A DNA stretch of 64,000 nucleotides from Tubiluchus corallicola. Taxonomy: Eukaryota > Priapulida > Priapulimorpha > Priapulimorphida > Tubiluchidae. Under the pieces are notes generated by a model, which searched no databases, was not told where the DNA came from, and was given only the letters and a program-made list of their open reading frames with translations. Positions within the stretch are counted from its first letter, which is position 1. Every line of letters starts with the position of its first letter. This document shows positions 27,630-36,167 of this stretch, one piece after another. Location of the stretch: the NCBI GenBank assembly GCA_030141605.1, contig JAQGDQ010000440.1:123550-187549 (forward strand). Direction: 5' to 3'. The position numbers and the translations under genes were made by a program.

Positions 27630-28199
27630 TCATACCCCTCCCAGCTCACTATGCCTGAAGCAGCTCACAATATGGTCATTTACCATACCTGTGGCCTGCA
27701 TATATGAGTAAACTATAGTAGGGCCAACAAATGAGAACCCTTTAGTCATTAAATCTTTGGATATTTTTTGTGACAAAGCTGTTTGAACAGGTACCTCACC
27801 CATATTGTGAAAATTATTCTGAACAGGCCTCCCACCAACAAAATCCCATATATATTGGCTAAAACTACCGTACCTGTCCTGGATATTAAGAAAGGCTTTT
27901 GCATTTTTTATCGCTGAGACTATCTTTAACCTGTTCCTGATAATCCCGTCATCTCTCAACAAATTATCAACTCTGTATTTATCCCATCTGGCAATCTTTT
28001 CAGGGTCAAAGTTATCATAAGCGAAATAGTATGCACTCCTTTTTCGAAGTATCGTTGCCCAACTCAGTCCTGCCTGCGCTCCCTCAAGAATTAAAAATTC
28101 AAAAAGCTTTAGGTCTTCATACACAGGGACACCCCACTCTACATCATGATACCGGATACACCTCTCATCAGCTGTCACCCAGCCACATCTATTTATCAT
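27630..28199 (-). CDS. tag: DNA-3-methyladenine glycosylase I
   Basis: 189 residues of the TAG family, which excises 3-methyladenine from alkylated DNA. Visible are RCGWVTADERCIRYHDVEWG at the start (zinc Cys and His; Trp and Tyr of the base pocket), EGAQAGLSWATILRKR in the helix-hairpin-helix region, and VGPTIVYSYMQATGMVNDH near the end with further zinc ligands. Length is standard. Convergent with the unknown gene and divergent from mlaE. Confidence 0.94.
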   Translation of the reverse strand: MINRCGWVTADERCIRYHDVEWGVPVYEDLKLFEFLILEGAQAGLSWATILRKRSAYYFAYDNFDPEKIARWDKYRVDNLLRDDGIIRNRLKIVSAIKNAKAFLNIQDRYGSFSQYIWDFVGGRPVQNNFHNMGEVPVQTALSQKISKDLMTKGFSFVGPTIVYSYMQATGMVNDHIVSCFRHSELGGV

Positions 28200-28244
28200 T
28201 TTACTATCTCCTTATAATTTCCCATTCCAAAAATAAAAAAATAG

Positions 28245-28252
28245 TAAATTTG
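28245..28252 (+). promoter_or_regulatory. Bacteroidota -7 box (TAAATTTG) for the mlaE operon
   Basis: TAAATTTG lies in the divergent region between tag and mlaE, 89 bp before the mlaE start. Confidence 0.4.
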
Positions 28253-28340
28253 CCAACCTGCAATTAACTACTTTAGAGCCATACCCAACCGTTCTATCGT
28301 GTTTCGCAGATAATTCGTATTTTTCACAAAATTTTTCTTT

Positions 28341-29081
28341 ATGAATGCTGCTAGTAGTATTGGGAAGTATATTATGCTGATGGGAAAGGTTTTTAGCAAA
28401 CCAGAAAAATACCGTGTTTATCTGCGTCAACTACTTTTCGAAATTGAAAAACTGGGTGTCAATTCTGTAGGAATTGTTGTTATTATATCCGTCTTTATGG
28501 GGGGAATCATAACACTCCAAATTGCATATAACATGTCATACCCGCTTATGCCCTCATATCTAATTGGCCTGGGAAATCGGGATACGCTTATTCTTGAATT
28601 CTCATCAACGATACTAAGTCTTATGCTTGCCGGGAAGGTTGGTTCTCACATAGCAACAGAGATAGGCAGTATGCGGGTTACAGAGCAGATTGACTCAATG
28701 GAGATAATGGGGGTAAATTCCGCATCATTTCTTATTCTTCCCAAAATAGTCGCAGTGGTGCTTATCAGTCCACTTCTCTTTATCCTTAGCGTAACACTTG
28801 GGCTAGTGGGAGGATGGATCGCAGGCCCAGCAGTAGGAGTAATATCAACATCCCAGTATCTCGAAGGTATAACATATGCCTTTAACACTGCATATGTTAA
28901 ATTTTCAATGCTAAAGACGCTTGCTTTTGGATTTCTTATCGCTTCTATCTCTTCATACTTTGGCTACTATGTTAAGGGAGGTGCACTTGAAGTAGGTCGT
29001 GCAAGTACCAAAGCAGTAGTAACTACCAGCATTTTTATCCTATTTTTTGACCTTGTTCTCACTCAACTATTCTTCAAATGA
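28341..29081 (+). CDS. mlaE: MlaE-type ABC transporter permease
   Basis: 246 residues with about five membrane helices. The family stretch IISVFMGGIITLQIAYN and the motif EIGSMRVTEQIDSMEIMGV, the MlaE coupling region, are clear. It works with an MlaF ATPase and an MCE-domain protein to move phospholipids between membranes. The ATPase gene overlaps its end by 4 bp. No MCE-domain gene is next to the pair here. Confidence 0.92.
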   Translation: MNAASSIGKYIMLMGKVFSKPEKYRVYLRQLLFEIEKLGVNSVGIVVIISVFMGGIITLQIAYNMSYPLMPSYLIGLGNRDTLILEFSSTILSLMLAGKVGSHIATEIGSMRVTEQIDSMEIMGVNSASFLILPKIVAVVLISPLLFILSVTLGLVGGWIAGPAVGVISTSQYLEGITYAFNTAYVKFSMLKTLAFGFLIASISSYFGYYVKGGALEVGRASTKAVVTTSIFILFFDLVLTQLFFK

Positions 29082-29845
29082 TAGAAATTCGTAATGTAAT
29101 AAAGTCATTCGAAGGGAGAGAGGTACTTAAAAGCATTTCCACTACTTTTGAAAAAGGCAAAACAAACCTTATAATAGGGCAAAGTGGTTCGGGAAAGACC
29201 GTTCTGTTAAAATCAATTGTGGGACTGATTCAAATTGATTGTGGCGAAATCCTTTTGAATAGCGTAAACACAGGAGGACTGAGCTTCAGTGAAACAAAGT
29301 CATTGAGAAAAAAGATGGGAATGGTCTTTCAGGGAGGTGCACTTTTTGACTCCCTGAACGTAGAGGAAAATGTCCGCTTCCCACTTGACATGTTTACAAA
29401 TGACAGTGAAAAGGAAAAAATTAAACAAGTCAACTTTTGCCTTGATAGAGTAAACATTAAGGATGCAAACAAGCTATACCCCTCAGAAATATCAGGAGGA
29501 ATGAGAAAGCGTGTTGCAATTGCTCGAGCAATATCTCTGCGCCCCAAATATCTGTTTTGTGATGAGCCCAACTCCGGCCTTGACCCGGTTACATCTATTG
29601 TTATTGACAATCTCATAAAAGATATTACCACTGACTTTAACATCACAACAGTAGTAAACACCCACGATATGAATTCTGTTATTGAAATAGGTGATAATAT
29701 TCTTTTTATCGCCGAAGGAGAAAAATGCTGGGAAGGCAATAAAAATGAAGTGCTTAATACAAATAATAAAAAACTAAATGCTTTTGTGTTTGCATCACCT
29801 CTATCAAAAGAGATTCGCGATATAAAACAGAACAAGAAAAAGTAG
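29078..29845 (+). CDS. mlaF: MlaF-type ABC transporter ATP-binding protein
   Basis: 255 residues. Walker A IIGQSGSGKT (residues 32-41), Q-loop MVFQGGALFDSL, signature SGGMRKRVAIARA and Walker B YLFCDEPNSGLDP are all intact. The FQGGALFDSL form of the Q-loop is typical of lipid-transport (Mla) ATPases. The start overlaps the mlaE stop (ATGA), giving coupled translation. Confidence 0.93.
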   Translation: MIEIRNVIKSFEGREVLKSISTTFEKGKTNLIIGQSGSGKTVLLKSIVGLIQIDCGEILLNSVNTGGLSFSETKSLRKKMGMVFQGGALFDSLNVEENVRFPLDMFTNDSEKEKIKQVNFCLDRVNIKDANKLYPSEISGGMRKRVAIARAISLRPKYLFCDEPNSGLDPVTSIVIDNLIKDITTDFNITTVVNTHDMNSVIEIGDNILFIAEGEKCWEGNKNEVLNTNNKKLNAFVFASPLSKEIRDIKQNKKK

Positions 29846-29877
29846 CTATCACAGATTTTATGTAAAAACATCTGCTA

Positions 29878-30237
29878 ATGAAGAAATATATACAAATATC
29901 ACTACTCTTTTTGCTATTGTTCCTATCCTCTTGCTTGTCGAAAGAAAGAAGACCCAAAGGGGTACTAAAAAAAGAACAACTATCAGAAATAATTGTCGAT
30001 ATTCACATAGCCAATGCGCTGAACAAACAGCGTGTAAAACTTAAATTACCCGAAAACAATATATCGAAAGAGATTTACTTGTCAGTGTGTAAAAAACATG
30101 ATGTCTCCGAAGATGTTTTTGAAAACTCAATAATATATTATGGGAAAAATCCCAAAGAATATGAAAAAGTGTATGACCTAGTTCTAAACAAACTCAACGA
30201 AATGGAAGAGATAGTAAAAAGTGAGGAGAAAGAGTGA
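29878..30237 (+). CDS. DUF4296-type lipoprotein
   Basis: 119 residues. A lipoprotein signal (LLFLLLFLSSC) puts the lipidated Cys near residue 19. The body is helical and charged (LSEIIVDIHIANALNKQR). The pattern fits DUF4296, a Bacteroidota-specific family of unknown function. It follows mlaF by 32 bp and precedes the amidohydrolase by 49 bp, so it may belong to the same transcript. Confidence 0.82.
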   Translation: MKKYIQISLLFLLLFLSSCLSKERRPKGVLKKEQLSEIIVDIHIANALNKQRVKLKLPENNISKEIYLSVCKKHDVSEDVFENSIIYYGKNPKEYEKVYDLVLNKLNEMEEIVKSEEKE

Positions 30238-30286
30238 CTTAAATCTTAACGAACAGATATAGAATATAAATAAAGGCCTATAGGCT

Positions 30287-31477
30287 ATGCGTAAAATTTC
30301 GGCGCATTACGTTTTTACTGCAACTGGTAGTATACTGAAAAATGGAATTGTTGTAACGGACAACAGCGGAAAGATAGTTGATATCATTGACAACAATGGT
30401 GTTACACGTGAATATGCAGGAGTTGAGTTTTATAATGGAATTATAACGCCGGGGTTTATAAATACCCACTGTCACCTTGAACTCTCACACCTCAAAGGGA
30501 CATTTCATGAAAAAGAAGGATTACCAGCATTTATCAAGCATATCACAAGCAGAGATAAAAATGATGAAAAATCCGCTGCAAAAGAGGCATACAGGGCAGA
30601 TAATGAAATGTATAGAAATGGAATTGTTGCAGTGGGAGATATCTCAAATAGTGATGCCTCTTTTCCCATTAAGAAAAACTCAAAAATATTTTATCACACA
30701 TTTATTGAAGCAATTGGCTTCTCTCCTAAACATGCAGAAGAGCATTTTAGCAATTCAAAAAAACTACTTTCCCTCGCTGTAAAAAGTGGCTTGTCGGGTT
30801 CAATATCCCCGCACGCACCTTATTCTGTATCAGAAAAACTTCTTAAACTAATTAAAACTCACTCGGAAAAAACCGGACATATCATCTCTATGCATAACCA
30901 GGAAAGCAATGCAGAAAATGACCTGTTCATTAGGAAGCAGGGGGAGATTGCTAAGTACCTGTCTTATACTATCCAGAATAGCTTATCCTCTTTTGCAGCT
31001 TCGGGTAAAAGCTCATTTCTCACAATAGAGAAGCTGCTGCCCAGGAAAAATAACCTTTTACTAGTGCACAATATTTATACAGGGAAGAAAGAGATTGATA
31101 TTATAAAAAAAAGTAGAAAAAATAGGGTTTGGCTTGTAATTTGTCCCAATTCAAATCTTTTTATTGAAGATCAACTACCTGACATTACACTGTTTAGGGC
31201 AAATGGCATGCAGCTATGTCTAGGGACGGATAGCTACTCATCAAACCACCAGCTGTCAATATTAAGTGAAATGAAAACACTACACAGCATATTTCCTGAA
31301 ATACCACTCAACGAGTTGATACAGTGGAGCTCTATCAATGGAGCTAGGGCCATAGGAGTCAACGAGTGGGCAGGCAGTATTGAAATAGGGAAAAAACCTG
31401 GACTAAATGTAATCTCCGGGCTGGACTTACAACTGCTGAAGGTACTCCCCCGATCAAAAGTACACCGCTTAATTTAG
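30287..31477 (+). CDS. Amidohydrolase-superfamily deaminase or hydrolase
   Basis: 396 residues of the TIM-barrel amidohydrolase superfamily. Metal ligands are His-x-His in GFINTHCHLELSHL (near residue 65), His in SPHAPYS, His in ISMHNQES and Asp in LCLGTDSYSSN near residue 312. The arrangement is that of cytosine/S-adenosylhomocysteine/aminodeoxyfutalosine deaminases. The substrate cannot be chosen from sequence. Downstream of the DUF4296 lipoprotein gene. Confidence 0.8.
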   Translation: MRKISAHYVFTATGSILKNGIVVTDNSGKIVDIIDNNGVTREYAGVEFYNGIITPGFINTHCHLELSHLKGTFHEKEGLPAFIKHITSRDKNDEKSAAKEAYRADNEMYRNGIVAVGDISNSDASFPIKKNSKIFYHTFIEAIGFSPKHAEEHFSNSKKLLSLAVKSGLSGSISPHAPYSVSEKLLKLIKTHSEKTGHIISMHNQESNAENDLFIRKQGEIAKYLSYTIQNSLSSFAASGKSSFLTIEKLLPRKNNLLLVHNIYTGKKEIDIIKKSRKNRVWLVICPNSNLFIEDQLPDITLFRANGMQLCLGTDSYSSNHQLSILSEMKTLHSIFPEIPLNELIQWSSINGARAIGVNEWAGSIEIGKKPGLNVISGLDLQLLKVLPRSKVHRLI

Positions 31478-31515
31478 CTCAACATGTGTGTTTTTCCCAT
31501 CTTTGCAGTGTAAGA

Positions 31516-31650
31516 TCCTTGCAGAGCAGAATGCTTTGGCTCAAATTAAGGAAGAATTTGATAAAAACAGCAGTTTACTGACGTAAACAGGGACTTTGAA
31601 GAGGATTTTGATGAAAATATTAATAAAAAGATGAGCTTTGCAAAAGCATT
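31516..31650 (+). repeat. Repeat A copy 7
   Basis: Left end CCTTGCAGAGCAGAATGC, interior AAAATATTAATAAAAAGATG, right end GAGCTTTGCAAAAGCATT. Fills the 228-bp gap between the amidohydrolase and radical SAM genes. Confidence 0.85.
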
Positions 31651-31705
31651 AGTATAATAGCCAGAGTGAGCTCTCACAAGAAAATACTGCTAAGTATAAC
31701 TTAAT

Positions 31706-32488
31706 ATGGCAACTTTTTTATTTGACAAAACAATTTTTGGGCCCGTTTATAGCCGGAGACTGGGTACCTCATTGGGAATAAACTTACTCCCCAACAATTC
31801 AAAAGTGTGCTCATTCAGTTGCATCTATTGCGAATGTGGCTGGAGCTCAGGAAATAAAGTAGAAAGCAGTGCATTACCTTCACGAGAAGAGGTCAAAATA
31901 CTTCTTCGCAAACAACTGGAGGATATGCTCGAAAAGTCAAACCCACCTGATGTGATAACATTTGCAGGAAATGGTGAACCCACACTACATCCCGATTTTT
32001 TGGGAATTGTGGAAGACACCATTAAGGTGAGAAATAAGCTTTTCCCCAAAGCCAGGATAGCCGTTCTATCCAACTCCACAATGCTTCACAAGCAAGATGT
32101 AGTAAATGCTCTTAAAAAGGTGGATGATAATATTCTGAAGTTTGACTCCGTATTCCCAAAAACTATCCAACTGCTTGACTGTCCAGCTGATAATTTTAAT
32201 CTTAATACCACAATTGAAAACCTGAAGAAATTCAAAAAAACACAAATAATTCAGGTCATGCTTGTCAAGGGAGAGTACAAGGGGCAAATAGTGGATAACA
32301 CTACAGAGAAAGAGCTTGCGGGACTGATTGAAGCACTAAAAGATATACGCCCAAGGCAGATAATGATATATACCATTGAGCGTGACACTCCCGCCAAAAA
32401 TCTTCACAAAGTACCGCCGGAGGAATTAAAACAGATTGCTACTCGCTTTGAAAAAGAACTGGATATACCTGTTCAGGTAAGCGTATAA
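31706..32488 (+). CDS. Radical SAM protein (COG0731-like)
   Basis: 260 residues. The [4Fe-4S] motif is CSFSCIYC near residues 35-42, preceded by PVYSRRLGTSLGINLLP. The SAM-binding GNGEPTLHPDF follows. This architecture matches COG0731 radical SAM proteins related to wyosine-synthesis enzymes, whose role in bacteria is not established. Monocistronic, with a repeat A copy upstream and a convergent TetR gene downstream. Confidence 0.88.
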   Translation: MATFLFDKTIFGPVYSRRLGTSLGINLLPNNSKVCSFSCIYCECGWSSGNKVESSALPSREEVKILLRKQLEDMLEKSNPPDVITFAGNGEPTLHPDFLGIVEDTIKVRNKLFPKARIAVLSNSTMLHKQDVVNALKKVDDNILKFDSVFPKTIQLLDCPADNFNLNTTIENLKKFKKTQIIQVMLVKGEYKGQIVDNTTEKELAGLIEALKDIRPRQIMIYTIERDTPAKNLHKVPPEELKQIATRFEKELDIPVQVSV

Positions 32489-32532
32489 ACAGATAGCACC
32501 AATACTTATGTGGTTCAGGATGATATTCCCTA

Positions 32533-33135
32533 CTAATCTCTCTTCATAATGCCGTAGCATATAATTCTCAAAATAGCATCAACACTATTTGCAAGATTAG
32601 CATCCTTATAAGTACCAGCCGACAGCGGTACCTCCAACCCGCGTATTGCCTTTGTAATACCTATTGCAGCAAGGGTGAAATCTTTAATAGCAAACTTTCC
32701 ATAGCGCGCCCCTTCCAGCAAAATTCTTTTCATCATGCGAACCTCCTCATGGTCATACCTCGACTTTATTTTATCCACAAACCCAACTGCGGCCTCATCC
32801 TTTTCTATAGCATTATAAAAATTGGCAAGCTTACGATAAGTACTCATTTTAGTCAAGATATAATCTCGGAGCTTGTCCTCAGGAGCAATTGTTTTGGCCA
32901 GCACTTTCGCCAGCTCATTTCTCAGAATATTCGCCTCTTTCTGAATCACAGCCTGAAAAAGATCTTCCTTGCTGTCAAAGTAATAGTACAGCGAACTTTT
33001 ACCCTTTCTTACAGCATTGGCAATATCATCAATGGTCGTTTTGCGATACCCGTACTTACTGAAAATATCTTGTGCTGTGGCTAAGATAGTCTCACGTACA
33101 GCGTCTCGTTTAGAACTTCCGTTTTCTATCCTCAT
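32533..33135 (-). CDS. TetR/AcrR-family transcriptional regulator
   Basis: 200 residues. The N-terminal helix-turn-helix (residues 12-60) reads ILATAQDIFSKYGYRKTTID..KSSLYYYFDSKEDLF, a standard TetR DNA-binding domain. The C-terminal ligand domain is unassigned. A TATATTTG box lies about 32 bp upstream. No efflux operon is adjacent, so it may act on itself or at a distance. Confidence 0.92.
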   Translation of the reverse strand: MRIENGSSKRDAVRETILATAQDIFSKYGYRKTTIDDIANAVRKGKSSLYYYFDSKEDLFQAVIQKEANILRNELAKVLAKTIAPEDKLRDYILTKMSTYRKLANFYNAIEKDEAAVGFVDKIKSRYDHEEVRMMKRILLEGARYGKFAIKDFTLAAIGITKAIRGLEVPLSAGTYKDANLANSVDAILRIICYGIMKRD

Positions 33136-33166
33136 TCTCGGCTTAACTTACCATTAAACATATTTC

Positions 33167-33174
33167 CAAATATA
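33167..33174 (-). promoter_or_regulatory. Bacteroidota -7 box (TATATTTG) for the TetR gene
   Basis: The minus strand reads TATATTTG 32 bp upstream of the TetR-family start. Confidence 0.45.
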
Positions 33175-33305
33175 AACATTTTAAATCTACAAGAAAATTG
33201 ACAACGCTTTGGGAATATTGTAAGTCCCCCTTATCTAGCTATGCTCTAAACTATATGGTTTTCATCATTTTTTGTCGTATCAAATAAGGAAAAACTAGCC
33301 TTTCC

Positions 33306-33404
33306 TTATTTAGCTGAAAACTCAATTGGCACCATGTTTTTCAAAACACCATAAGCTCTTTTCTCATTATAATGTTCTGTCCATTGCTCAGGATTAAAAA
33401 ACTC
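33306..33404 (-). pseudogene. Transposase C-terminal remnant (IS3-like)
   Basis: The minus strand reads NPEQWTEHYNEKRAYG..MVPIEF then a stop, resembling the C-terminal tail of IS3-type transposases (YN.KRPH..L...TP.E). An in-frame stop immediately upstream and no intact 5' part show that it is a fragment. It lies in the 396-bp gap between the TetR and VOC genes, which otherwise holds only degraded sequence. Confidence 0.4.
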
Positions 33405-33531
33405 TTACTAGAGGATATGAATTAAATACATAGGCATTACCTGTAGCTTCTGTTAAAACATTCAACCAAATTGTTTTGTAATGGACATTAAATATAATTG
33501 ATCCTTATTCGGCTTTTCTGATTGAACATTA

Positions 33532-34062
33532 TCAACTTTGTGATCCGTTTTGTGGTTCGGCAAAATAAAGTATGTAGCCATTCAAATCTTTAACCACAAA
33601 TTCATCCGAACCATAAAAAGTTTTATGTAAATCTTTTACAACTTCAACTTTATCTTTTACCTTCTCATAGAGATCTTTTATACCTTGCATGGAAATATAC
33701 AGGGTGAATGTACCACCAACCTCTCTCCCTTTCATTTCTGGCAGTTCTGTAATAAAACTGTCTTTCCTTTGTAACATTATTTCTACGTCGCCATTTCTGA
33801 TCATCGCCCAAATTAGAGATGCTTCAGTCACAGAATCACCCATTTTGAGCTCTTTCTGCTCATCAACTCCCATCACAATTTGAAACTCCAAGTTGCTTTT
33901 GTAATACTCAGCAGTTGCGTTTACATCAGCAACCATAATGTTTGGTGAAATCTTTTTCATAGCTTTTGTGTTTAAATCATTAATAATATTTTGTTTATCC
34001 CTATTTTCTAGTTGTTGATTTCCCACAAATATAAAACTTATCACAACAATTGCAATAATCAT
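33532..34062 (-). CDS. VOC (glyoxalase/bleomycin-resistance fold) protein
   Basis: 176 residues from the first ATG. The core of about 142 residues starts at MKKISPNIMVADVNATAEYY (start at 33960) and ends FVVKDLNGYILYFAEPQ, a complete VOC module. The upstream 34 residues add a hydrophobic segment (IIAIVVISFIFVG), so the long form would be membrane-anchored. I cannot tell which start is used. The function could be dioxygenase, glyoxalase or drug binding. Degraded IS and regulator fragments surround it. Confidence 0.75.
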   Translation of the reverse strand: MIIAIVVISFIFVGNQQLENRDKQNIINDLNTKAMKKISPNIMVADVNATAEYYKSNLEFQIVMGVDEQKELKMGDSVTEASLIWAMIRNGDVEIMLQRKDSFITELPEMKGREVGGTFTLYISMQGIKDLYEKVKDKVEVVKDLHKTFYGSDEFVVKDLNGYILYFAEPQNGSQS

Positions 34063-34125
34063 AAAAATTAAAGTTGTTATTTCTTTTCAGTTTTTCATAG
34101 CACCTTGATTATATGTGGTCTTAGC

Positions 34126-34320
34126 TTATGTTGAAGTGTATAAAGTCGACACTGTTTCATGACTTGGGTTAAAGTCTATTAAGTTCTTATACTCGCGATT
34201 AAGATGTGCTTGATCAAAATACCCAGAAGACAATTAGGGGAAACTTGAGATACATGTCAGGATTTCAGCCCATTACAGAAAGTTATTTATTGAATCGTAA
34301 TTTCTCAAAAGTTGTTTTTA
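34126..34320 (-). pseudogene. AraC-family regulator C-terminal remnant
   Basis: The minus strand reads SSGYFDQAHLNREYKNLIDF near 34140-34230, the second helix-turn-helix of AraC/XylS regulators. Upstream, in other frames, KLRFNK, a stop, LSVMG, a stop and NPDMYL match the preceding AraC helix. At least two stops and one frameshift show decay. It lies just downstream of tRNA-Ser. Confidence 0.6.
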
Positions 34321-34416
34321 ATTGTAGCTCAATACTTAAAACAACACCTTCAACTTTTGCAAATGGATCAACTGCAGAGCTTCGTTCTACTAGCAATTCT
34401 GTCGAAACTGACAAAA

Positions 34417-34430
34417 CCGCAAATTTGCGG
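34417..34430 (-). terminator. Terminator of tRNA-Ser
   Basis: A perfect 14-bp palindrome (CCGCAAATTTGCGG) is followed on the minus strand by TTTT. It overlaps the last bases of the tRNA acceptor strand. Confidence 0.5.
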
Positions 34431-34512
34431 AGAGAGAGGGATTCGAACCCCCGGTGCCTCGCGGCACAACGGTTTTCAAGACCGCCGCATTCGACCACTC
34501 TGCCATCTCTCC
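34428..34512 (-). tRNA. tRNA-Ser (anticodon TGA)
   Basis: 85 nt. The acceptor stem pairs GGAGAGA with TCTCTCC plus discriminator G. The anticodon arm CGGTCTTGAAAACCG presents TGA. A long variable arm (TTGTGCCGCGAGGCAC region) marks a class II tRNA, and the T arm is GGGGGTTCGAATCCCT. CCA is not encoded. The gene borders a decayed AraC gene and a transposase fragment, so it may be a past insertion hotspot. Confidence 0.95.
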
Positions 34513-34801
34513 AAACGAGCGAATGCAAAAGTAGGAGTTTTTTTTGTAAAAAATTTATTCTGTAAAAACTTTTACCCTGTAAAATAGAAAAATATCTTAA
34601 AAATTTTGTTTTTACTAACAATTTTAACAACTTAGCGTCAATTTATAAATGTACTGCTTGTGAAGGCGTTATTTTTACCTTTACAAATTATTTAAAAAAA
34701 TTTCATTTCTTTGTTTAGTGGTTAATATAAACCCACAATTTTACCAGAGATGAAGTGATTAAAATTTAATTGATTATTTTACAGTATTAAATGATTTTAC
34801 T

Positions 34802-35074
34802 ATGAACAAAGCTCAACTAATTGATGCTATTGCAAGTGAGGCAAGCATCACAAAAGCTGACGCAAAGAAAGCCCTGGATGCTTTTATTAAGACTACATCT
34901 AACACATTAAAACAAGGCAATAGAGTTGCCCTTGTCGGGTTTGGCTCATTTGCTATTTCAGAGCGTCCTGCTCGTCAGGGTAGAAATCCTCAAACTGGCG
35001 CTGTGATTAACATTCCCAAAAAGAATGTCATTAAGTTCAAAGCCGGCAGTGAACTTACAGATAGCGTGCAGTAG
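34802..35074 (+). CDS. HU-family DNA-binding protein
   Basis: 90 residues, opening MNKAQLIDAIASEASITKADA, with the DNA-binding arm GRNPQTGAVINIPKKNVIKFKAG. A histone-like dimer that bends DNA and shapes the nucleoid. Monocistronic, with a rho-independent terminator 29 bp downstream. The 289-bp upstream gap is AT-rich and without a gene. Confidence 0.95.
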   Translation: MNKAQLIDAIASEASITKADAKKALDAFIKTTSNTLKQGNRVALVGFGSFAISERPARQGRNPQTGAVINIPKKNVIKFKAGSELTDSVQ

Positions 35075-35102
35075 AAACACCTGAAGGAAGAAATTGAATA
35101 GA

Positions 35103-35136
35103 GAGGGAGGAAACCTGCTGGAGTTCTCCCTTTTTA
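35103..35136 (+). terminator. Terminator downstream of HU gene
   Basis: GGGAG pairs with CTCCC across a 16-base loop region and is followed by TTTTTATTT. Confidence 0.6.
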
Positions 35137-35284
35137 TTTCTACTTACTGTTGTTTATACCTCCATAATAGCAATTTCTTAACATGCTTCCTCATACTTTG
35201 AAGAGTTGCACCTTACTGTAAGTTTATCCCCCCGCGGTAACTTTTGATATGTTCTCAGTATATATTACAGGCAATACAATATAA

Positions 35285-35959
35285 ATGAGCGACGGTCTAA
35301 TTGACTTTTTATCAAAGTACTTAACACCTGAAAGGAAGTTGCTGTTCAATAATATATTGGAAAACAGGACAAAATACTTCTCCGTTGTTTTAGAAGACAT
35401 ATACCAGCCACAAAATGCAAGTGCCGTACTAAGATCATGCGACTGTTTCGGAGTGCAAAACATTAACGTTATTGAGAATAATAACAAATTTAGGATCAGT
35501 GACAATGTTGCCCTGGGATCATCAAAGTGGCTCTCCATTACTAAATACAACAACCGAGCAGATAATACTTATGAATGCCTGCAAAACCTTAAAAAAGAAG
35601 GATATCGCATTGTTGCAACATCCCCTTCTGAAAGCGCCACATCTCTATATGACTTGGACTTGAATAAGGGAAAAGCAGCCCTGGTATTTGGAACCGAACT
35701 CACAGGAGTGTCAAAGTGTGTAAAAGAGAACGCAGATGAGGTAATAAATATACCTATGTTTGGATTCACAGAAAGCTTTAACATATCTGTATCTGCTGCT
35801 ATTGTGCTACACTACTTAACCCTCAAGCTTAGAACCTCCACTATCCATTGGAAGCTGTCCGACATCGAAAAACAGGAGATAAAGCTGGAGTGGATCAGAA
35901 AAACAGTAAAAAAAGCAGAACTTCTAGGAAAATTTATAAACAATAAGAAAATACGCTAA
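35285..35959 (+). CDS. trmH: TrmH/SpoU-family RNA 2'-O-methyltransferase
   Basis: 224 residues with the SPOUT motifs: NASAVLRSCDCFG (motif 1), LVFGTELTGVSK (motif 2) and the knot IPMFGFTESFNISVSAAIVL (motif 3). The length and the basic C-terminal extension fit TrmH acting on G18 of tRNA, though rRNA cannot be excluded. Followed by a repeat A copy. Confidence 0.87.
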   Translation: MSDGLIDFLSKYLTPERKLLFNNILENRTKYFSVVLEDIYQPQNASAVLRSCDCFGVQNINVIENNNKFRISDNVALGSSKWLSITKYNNRADNTYECLQNLKKEGYRIVATSPSESATSLYDLDLNKGKAALVFGTELTGVSKCVKENADEVINIPMFGFTESFNISVSAAIVLHYLTLKLRTSTIHWKLSDIEKQEIKLEWIRKTVKKAELLGKFINNKKIR

Positions 35960-35991
35960 CTCGCTTTGATGAGAGTCGCATTGTAACACAA

Positions 35992-36113
35992 AACCTTTGC
36001 AAGGCGAAATATTTTGGCTTAAATTGAGAACAAATTTGATGAGAAACCACAATTTACTAGCATAAATGAGGAGCTTGACAAAAGATTAATAAAAACATGT
36101 TTTGCAAAGACTT
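35992..36113 (+). repeat. Repeat A copy 8
   Basis: Left end ACCTTTGCAAGGCGAAATAT, interior TTTACTAGCATAAATGAGG, right end TGTTTTGCAAAGACTT. It has a short internal deletion before the AAAGATTAATAAAAA block. It lies between trmH and the LytTR gene. Confidence 0.85.
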
Positions 36114-36167
36114 AATTGCTAGTGCTGTACAGCACTTCTTCTTCAATAAAAAAAGATAATAAGCGCT

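Noticed and set aside
30287-31477. Assignment of the amidohydrolase as aminodeoxyfutalosine deaminase (menaquinone pathway)
   Set aside because: The metal motifs are shared by the whole deaminase group and no other futalosine-pathway gene is in the window.
34206-34630. Overlapping open frames on both strands around 34.2-34.6 kb
   Set aside because: They translate through the tRNA-Ser gene and the decayed AraC sequence.
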